Source: Lepus europaeus (lineage: Eukaryota > Chordata > Mammalia > Lagomorpha > Leporidae). From it: 64,000 nt of DNA. A model generated the notes under the pieces. That model searched no databases, was not told where the DNA came from, and saw only the letters and a program-made list of their open reading frames with translations. The stretch lies in NCBI RefSeq assembly GCF_033115175.1, contig NC_084835.1, forward strand, positions 98,610,448 through 98,674,447. The letters run 5' to 3'. The translations under genes were made by a program, and so were the position numbers. This document shows, in pieces, positions 59,501 through 64,000 of this stretch. Numbering within the stretch: the stretch's first letter is position 1; each line of letters opens with the position of its first letter.

Positions 59501-61202
59501 GCCAGAGCCAGCGGGGGTGGGGACTGAACGTCTAGGGTGTGAGGAAGAGCAGAATCAGCACCAGTTGGTGATGGTGATGTCCTGGCCGAGACAGGGAGTT
59601 AGGAAGAGAGTGGCTGGCAGAAGTGAGTACGTGTTGTTGGGGACATGGGGCCCCAGCCCCAGTTATAAAGTGAGCTTCCTAAGTCAGGTCCTCTGCTCTA
59701 CTTCCCTTGGTTCACACAGGGATTCTTTTCATGGGCGCCCTCAGGACAGGCACAGAGTGGAGACTGGTATTTAACATTTTGGGAGTAGAGACTGAGTGGT
59801 GTTAAGACAGTGGGTTAAGGCCGGCGCTGTGGCTCAACAGGCTAATCCTCTGCCTTACGGCGCCGGCACACCGGGTTCTAGTCCCGGTCGGGGCACCGGA
59901 TTCTGTCCCGGTTGCCCCTCTTCCAGGCCAGCTCTCTGCTATGGTCCGGGAAGGCAGTGGAGGATGGCCCAAATGCTTGGGCCCTGCACCCGCATGGGAG
60001 ACCAGGAGAAGCACCTGGCTCCTGGCTTTGGATCAGCGCGATGCGCCGGCCACAGTGCACCAGCCACGGCGACCATTGGAGGGTGAACCAACGGCAAAAA
60101 GGAAGACCTTTCTCTCTGTCTCTCTCTCTCACTATCCACTCTGCCTGTCAAAAAAAAAAAAAAAAAAAACAGTGGGTTAAATAGAGTGGATGAAAGTAGA
60201 AACAAGAGGCTGTTAAGTGTGAGTAGGAGATGGGTATGGGGTGGAGTCTTTGCTTTTTATTTCATCCCCTTGGCACTTCTGTGATGTGCATGACAGATTA
60301 CCAATTTACAGGCTTAGTTGCGTTTATTGTCACATAGTTTCCGTGGGTCAGGGAGTTGGGGCCTGGTTCAGCTGGGCCAGGTTGTCTGCTCTTGGGTCTC
60401 ACTAGGCTGACCTGCAGGTATTGGCTGAGGCTGTGGTCTTAGCAGAGACTCAACTGGAGATGGTTCTGCTTCTGAGCTCACTTATGTTGCCAGCAGAATT
60501 GGCACAGTTGCAAGGTGGTCTGCTCTGGACTCCTGGAGGCCCTCCCGGTCCTTTGCCATGTGCGTTTCTGCTTCCTACCAGCAAGGGAGAAAGAACTTTA
60601 GAGCAAGTCTGCCAGCAGGATGGAATGTTACATACCTTAAAGTGATCACCCTGTATCTCTGTGGCATTGCTAGTGGGCAGCAGCCAGTCACAAGTCCCGC
60701 CTAGAGAGGTTATGGGAGGTGACATCAGGAGGCAAAGACCGTGGGGTCCTCCGTAATCTTCCACCATGTTACCTTTCTCCAATATTTCACATTCAACATT
60801 CCTTTATATATGTTTTAATTTTGTTTATTTATTTTTATTTTATTTGAAGGGCGGTGGAACAAAGACAAAGGGAAATCCATCTACTGGTTCATTCGCAAAT
60901 GCCCACAATAGCCAAGGCTGGACCAGGCTGAAGCCAGGAGCCAGAACTCCATCCTGGTCTCCCATGTGGGTGGCCGGGACTCAAGTACTTGAGCCATCCC
61001 TGTGGCCTCCCAGAATGCACTTTAGCAGGAAGCTGGAATCAGGGGTAGAGCCAGGACTCCAACCCAGATGGACGGATATGGGATGCAAGCATCACAAACA
61101 ATAGCTTAAGTGCTGTACCAAATGCCTACCCCCTTTATCCATGTTTTAAATAATTGACAAAGCTAAGCATGGCAAGAGTTCACACACACACACACACACA
61201 CA

Positions 61203-61242
<40 letters not shown>

Positions 61243-64000
61243 GGACCCTTAAGTTTAGTAACATTTTTATTGGCTTAAAAAACATTCTTGGCCTCCTAGA
61301 GGAATGTGGGGTGGCCACCCAGTGTCATTATCTGGTTCTGGCACTTCAGATGCCCCTAGTCACAGCCCAGAATACAGCATCCTCAGTACCTCCTGGTTCT
61401 CTGGACCTCTCATTATTTGATTCGCTGAAACCCTTTCAGCTTGCACTCTCCGGGGGAGGTATGTTCTAAGAGTTTCCTAAGAGGTTCTTTGTATTTAACT
61501 GAACATACTTCATTCACGCTTCCATGATCCAAATATGTAATCATATGATTAGCAAGTACAGATTTGCCATCTCTGTTTCTTTCATAAGTTTAAAGAACAA
61601 GCTAAAGCCATCTTTTTTCCTATTCAAAAATTATTGTAAGAGTGATGATTAAAAGCATTACAGAGGCAAAAGATCTGCATCATCCCATATATGAGGGCCT
61701 GGGTTTGACTCTCAGTTCTGGCTTCTGACTCCAGCTTCCTGCTAACACAGACCCTGGGAAACAGCAGGTGACGGATCAAGTACTTGTGTCCCTGCCACCC
61801 ATGTGGGAAACCTGGATTGCATTCATTGCTCTTAGCTTTGGCCTTGCCCAGCCCTGGCCTTTGCAGACATTTAGGGAAAGAACCAGAAAGTAGGAGCTTG
61901 CTCACTCTTTCTGCCACTCAAAAATTACAAAAATGTGTTTTTAAAAAATGGATTATTAAAAAGTATAACATGATCACTGTAAAAGTTCAAATGAAACTAT
62001 AAAGAAGAAAAGTACAAGTCTTCTAATCATAGGTAAGTTTTCTATACATACAGGTATGGTTAAGACAAGAGTGTATTTGTGTGTGTGTGTGTGTGTGTGG
62101 TTTTGCCACACTTGGCATAACCTGCTGCTGTTTTTCAGCTGGCCAGTAAATGCGAATGGAACACTGCAGACTCTCATGTGGCGGCAAGTGGGCCTGCACT
62201 CTCGTTCTTAGAGGCTCTGTGTGTCCGCTCCTCTGAGGATGGCATACTTCTGCATACCTTCCTTGCTCGCAAGTGAGAGAGCTCACGCATTTTTCTCTCT
62301 TCATTTGATGGCTTCCTCATACCTTTGATAATTGTGGTTGCCATTCCTCCTCCCTCTGATATCAGGTTTCTTGAAAAATGCAGTTTGTCTTTCCTGAAAC
62401 TGATAACTGTGGGCAGCAGCTTTCGCCTGCTCACTTCGCCTCGCTTGCTGTGGGTTCCCCAGTTGTTTTGTGTTTGCCGTGGTCTTTGTTTGGGAACAGA
62501 CAGGGTGAGGTCCCAGAACCGCTGACACTGGCAGTTTCGAGGCTAACATGGGATCTGGAAGCCGTGGCTGCTATGGTTCTTCGGTCTGCACAGTCCTCGG
62601 GTCACACTTGGAGGTGGCTCGGCAGCCTGGGCCAGGGGAGGGGAGGGAATGAAAGGATTCTAGGAGTCAAAGGAACAGGGATCAAGCATAGGAAAGGAAA
62701 AGCTACGGATTGAGGAAGGCTGCAGAGCGCCTCCTGGGGGTGCTCAAGGTCCAGAGTCAGCCTCTGGCCAACCTGTCTACTGCTCTGGGGCCTGGCCTCT
62801 GTGGGCGTTTGGGAAGACTCGTTTGGAGGACACTTGATGCCAGGGGGCAGATCACATCACAGTAAACCGTCCCTGTCCCTTTATGGTACCAGATGTTTCA
62901 AGTAGGTGGGCCTTGAGCTAGGACCAGGAGCCTCTGTTACACTGGAAATGTGTTAGTTGTGATGCATCCTTTATAAAAAGCTGTGTGGTGCAGCTCAGAA
63001 AGTGCCGGGGTGACGTCCTGCCACGTACCAGCAGTAAATTCAGCTTACCACCGGCTAAATCAAGTTGTAACCTAAGCCAGCAGGCACCGAAATGGCTGTC
63101 ATGTTCAAACTGAAAGTCAGAGAAGGCACCAGTACGTAGAGGGTCTGCCCTCCGCCTCGGTGGCCCACCTCCTCCCCTCCCAGCTCCTCACGCCCTTCTA
63201 CCACCTTTTTCTAACTCCTCCCTCCCCCACTTCAGCCTCACCCTGACAGGCTCACCCCGACAGCCTCACCCCGACAGGCTCACCCCAACAGGCAGGCTCT
63301 TACTGGGCTGGCTAACCCCCATTCCAGTGAGAGAGCCCATAAAGGCAGCTTGGGGTCCAGGCATTGGTCTAGTCAGTGGAGCCAGTGGGACATTCTGTGT
63401 TGCTGCAGTACAGGCCTGCTCTTCTCGGGGGAGGCAGTAGGGGGCAGTGTAGCTGTCAGATGTTTCTGACACTTGAAGTCTAAAACTTAGTGAATTGTTT
63501 TGTTATACTTTGTGTGTGTGTTTTAAGTGAGAAGGTATGTAGGAAAATCAATACTAGGAAACTATGTAATTTGAAGATGTTTATGAAAGTTGTATGGTAT
63601 TAAGACCATTTAGTGAACTACTGCCTGTCTTGTTTCTGGAACCATGTAGCAAAATGTAAATGAATAAGATTACGGTGATAAGTAGAACTTCTAAATTCAA
63701 TTTACTACTTTTTGTTTTGTGTTTGGCTTGTTTCAAATAACTTTGTGTAGATTTTTATTAAAAAAAAAAAAAAAAACCAGCCAAATGTATTTCTCTGTCT
63801 CAATCAAAAGGGAGGATTACCAAGATCTTCATCACGCATCTCCATGGAGACCACATCTTCGGCCTTCCAGGCCTTCTGTGCACAATCAGCCTGCAGAGCA
63901 GCTGCACGGTCCCCAGGCAGCCCATTGAGATTTTTGGCCCTGTAGGGCTGCGGGACTTTATCTGGCGAACCATGGAGCTCTCCCACACGGAGCTGGTGTT
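56385..64000 (+). CDS. ELAC1: ELAC1, short-form tRNase Z (spliced; 3' end outside window)
   Basis: Zinc endonuclease of the metallo-beta-lactamase fold. The short form is known to cut tRNA 3' trailers in vitro and to remove 2',3'-cyclic phosphates from tRNAs cut during ribosome rescue; it acts in cytosol and nucleus. The window holds residues 1 to 115 of about 363, in 56385-56541 and 63811-64000. The start is the first ATG of the exon ([17 protein letters not shown]); a second ATG two codons later is a minor alternative. Residues 5-11 (VTFLGTG) and 35-40 (FDCGEG) are family strands and loops. HLHGDH at 62-67 is the zinc-binding and catalytic motif, followed by FGLPGLLCT. No mitochondrial leader is seen, as expected of the short form. 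The remaining histidine and aspartate ligands and the C-terminus lie downstream of the window. Confidence 0.96.
56579..56919 (-). mobile_element. C-repeat SINE, young subtype, next to the ELAC1 donor
   Basis: Antisense, little diverged; T17 head starts within 40 bases of the ELAC1 exon donor at 56541. Confidence 0.95.
56930..57206 (-). mobile_element. C-repeat SINE
   Basis: Antisense, moderately diverged, ending ccgtacctctggcccct just before a repeat of aagattatctt. Confidence 0.85.
57520..57660 (-). mobile_element. L2-like fragment, antisense
   Basis: gggcatctcagagaggttga, agaagggcgttccagctgtt and tgaacaaagacccaaagctg resemble L2 antisense text. Confidence 0.45.
57665..57765 (+). mobile_element. 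MIR core fragment
   Basis: cagacctgagttctgatccc, agctgtgtc and aaaagtggggata follow the MIR order of tRNA-derived core and tail. Confidence 0.55.
57766..58048 (+). mobile_element. C-repeat SINE, old copy
   Basis: Sense, diverged: accaggtgattaggtgaacg through gcctctcaaataaataat. Confidence 0.65.
58110..58440 (+). mobile_element. L2 3' end, sense
   Basis: Contains gccgcctcctcagaggcatt, cagcgcctctcacgtattag and gtcctgataaatagtag in L2 tail order. It sits in the ELAC1 intron after residue 53. Confidence 0.7.
58490..59650 (-). mobile_element. L2 fragment, antisense, split by a SINE
   Basis: agagaagacatctcagagat, gttgagctggtatccgggag and aaatgatgtgatccgattt match L2 read antisense. The C-repeat at 58716-59031 interrupts it. 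It is tail-to-tail with the L2 at 58110. Confidence 0.6.
58716..59031 (+). mobile_element. C-repeat SINE
   Basis: Sense; duplication taaaagtttctct on both sides; inserted in an L2. Confidence 0.92.
59819..60168 (+). mobile_element. C-repeat SINE, young subtype
   Basis: Sense; ggccggcgctgtggctcaac to ctctgcctgtc and A20. Exact duplication acagtgggttaa at 59807 and 60169. Confidence 0.96.
60270..60660 (+). mobile_element. Ancient repeat, possibly LTR-type
   Basis: Text such as cacatagtttccgtgggtca, gggtctcactaggctgacct, gcagagactcaactggagat and gccagcagaattggcacagt follows a common old mammalian repeat I recall, class uncertain. Confidence 0.4.
60825..61133 (-). mobile_element. C-repeat SINE, old copy
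   Basis: Antisense, diverged: tttattttatttgaagggcg through accaaatgcctaccccc. Confidence 0.7.
61181..61240 (+). repeat. Compound (CA)n(CT)n microsatellite
   Basis: About 13 CA units followed by about 17 CT units. Confidence 0.95.
61640..61930 (+). mobile_element. C-repeat SINE, old copy
   Basis: Sense, diverged: ttacagaggcaaaagatctg through ctgccactcaaaaattac. Confidence 0.6.
61940..62060 (-). mobile_element. Short old L1M-like fragment
   Basis: aaaaagtataacatgatcac and tgtaaaagttcaaatgaaac match a widespread old mammalian repeat read antisense. Confidence 0.4.
62078..62099 (+). repeat. (GT)n microsatellite
   Basis: About eleven GT units. Confidence 0.9.
62100..63230. other. ELAC1 intron 2, unassigned
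   Basis: Moderately GC-rich with no SINE for over 1 kb and no exon I can support. Confidence 0.45.
63233..63292 (+). repeat. 14-base tandem repeat, about four units
   Basis: Units alternate between cagcctcacccyga and caggctcaccccra; the last is partial (caggcaggctc). Confidence 0.85.
63300..63810. other. ELAC1 intron 2, end
   Basis: Unique sequence with an A17 run near 63760 just upstream of the exon at 63811. Confidence 0.5.
63811..64000 (+). CDS. ELAC1: ELAC1 exon with HLHGDH motif, residues 53-115, cut by window end
   Basis: Acceptor caatcaaaag, with pyrimidines (tttctctgtctc) just upstream. It continues the frame as [18 protein letters not shown], and later [20 protein letters not shown] up to the last base. 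The zinc motif is intact. Confidence 0.95.

Noticed and set aside
59866..59890. tRNA-like B-box (gggttctagtcccgg)
   Set aside because: It is the tRNA-derived head of a C-repeat, not a tRNA gene; no full cloverleaf is present.
59796..60205. Several 70-110 codon ORFs with [25 protein letters not shown] text, repeated in many places
   Set aside because: These are translations of the C-repeat; the same peptides recur wherever the SINE does.

Overview
This is a mammalian nuclear genomic window, almost certainly from a lagomorph and most likely the European rabbit. The sign is about 63 copies of the tRNA-derived lagomorph C-repeat (CSINE) family, in both orientations and at many ages, mixed with antisense L1 tails, old L1M, L2, MIR and MER5-like remnants and one solo LTR. 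The two genes present are spliced, on the + strand, and in the order known from human chromosome 18q21: ME2 then ELAC1.

ME2 (about 1 to 40,280): the window opens in an upstream intron. Fourteen coding exons between 2,628 and 39,470 follow each other with canonical AG/GT sites and a consistent reading frame. Together they give residues 37 to 584 of mitochondrial NAD-dependent malic enzyme, with no gap against the human length of 584 (human comparison from memory). Catalytic, metal, NAD, fumarate and ATP-exosite residues are all present. The promoter and the exons for the first 36 residues lie upstream of the window.

Intergenic region (about 40,290 to 48,690): the ME2 3' UTR with several candidate poly(A) signals, a possible extra downstream exon at 42,597, MIR and C-repeat copies, short palindromic elements, and an old L1.

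ELAC1 (about 48,700 to beyond 64,000): a CpG island (48,690 to 49,440) with a likely non-coding first exon ending at 48,958, a 7.4-kb repeat-filled first intron, the ATG exon at 56,377 to 56,541, and a third exon from 63,811 that runs off the window end. It carries the metallo-beta-lactamase HLHGDH motif of the short-form tRNase Z. The two genes have unrelated jobs (mitochondrial malate to pyruvate; tRNA 3' end processing and repair) and are neighbours by conserved synteny, not as a functional unit.

I found no previously undescribed system. The most informative non-genic signals are (1) repeated SINE insertion into the same target site, leaving three target copies around two elements, and SINE-in-SINE nesting with clean duplications; (2) a pair of same-orientation L1 tails flanking two ME2 exons; (3) a well-formed splice acceptor plus 30-codon open tract downstream of ME2; (4) a solo LTR with a 42-bp fragment of the same LTR 1.3 kb away. 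Repeat boundaries are by eye, usually good to about 10 bases where a target duplication is visible and worse for old copies.
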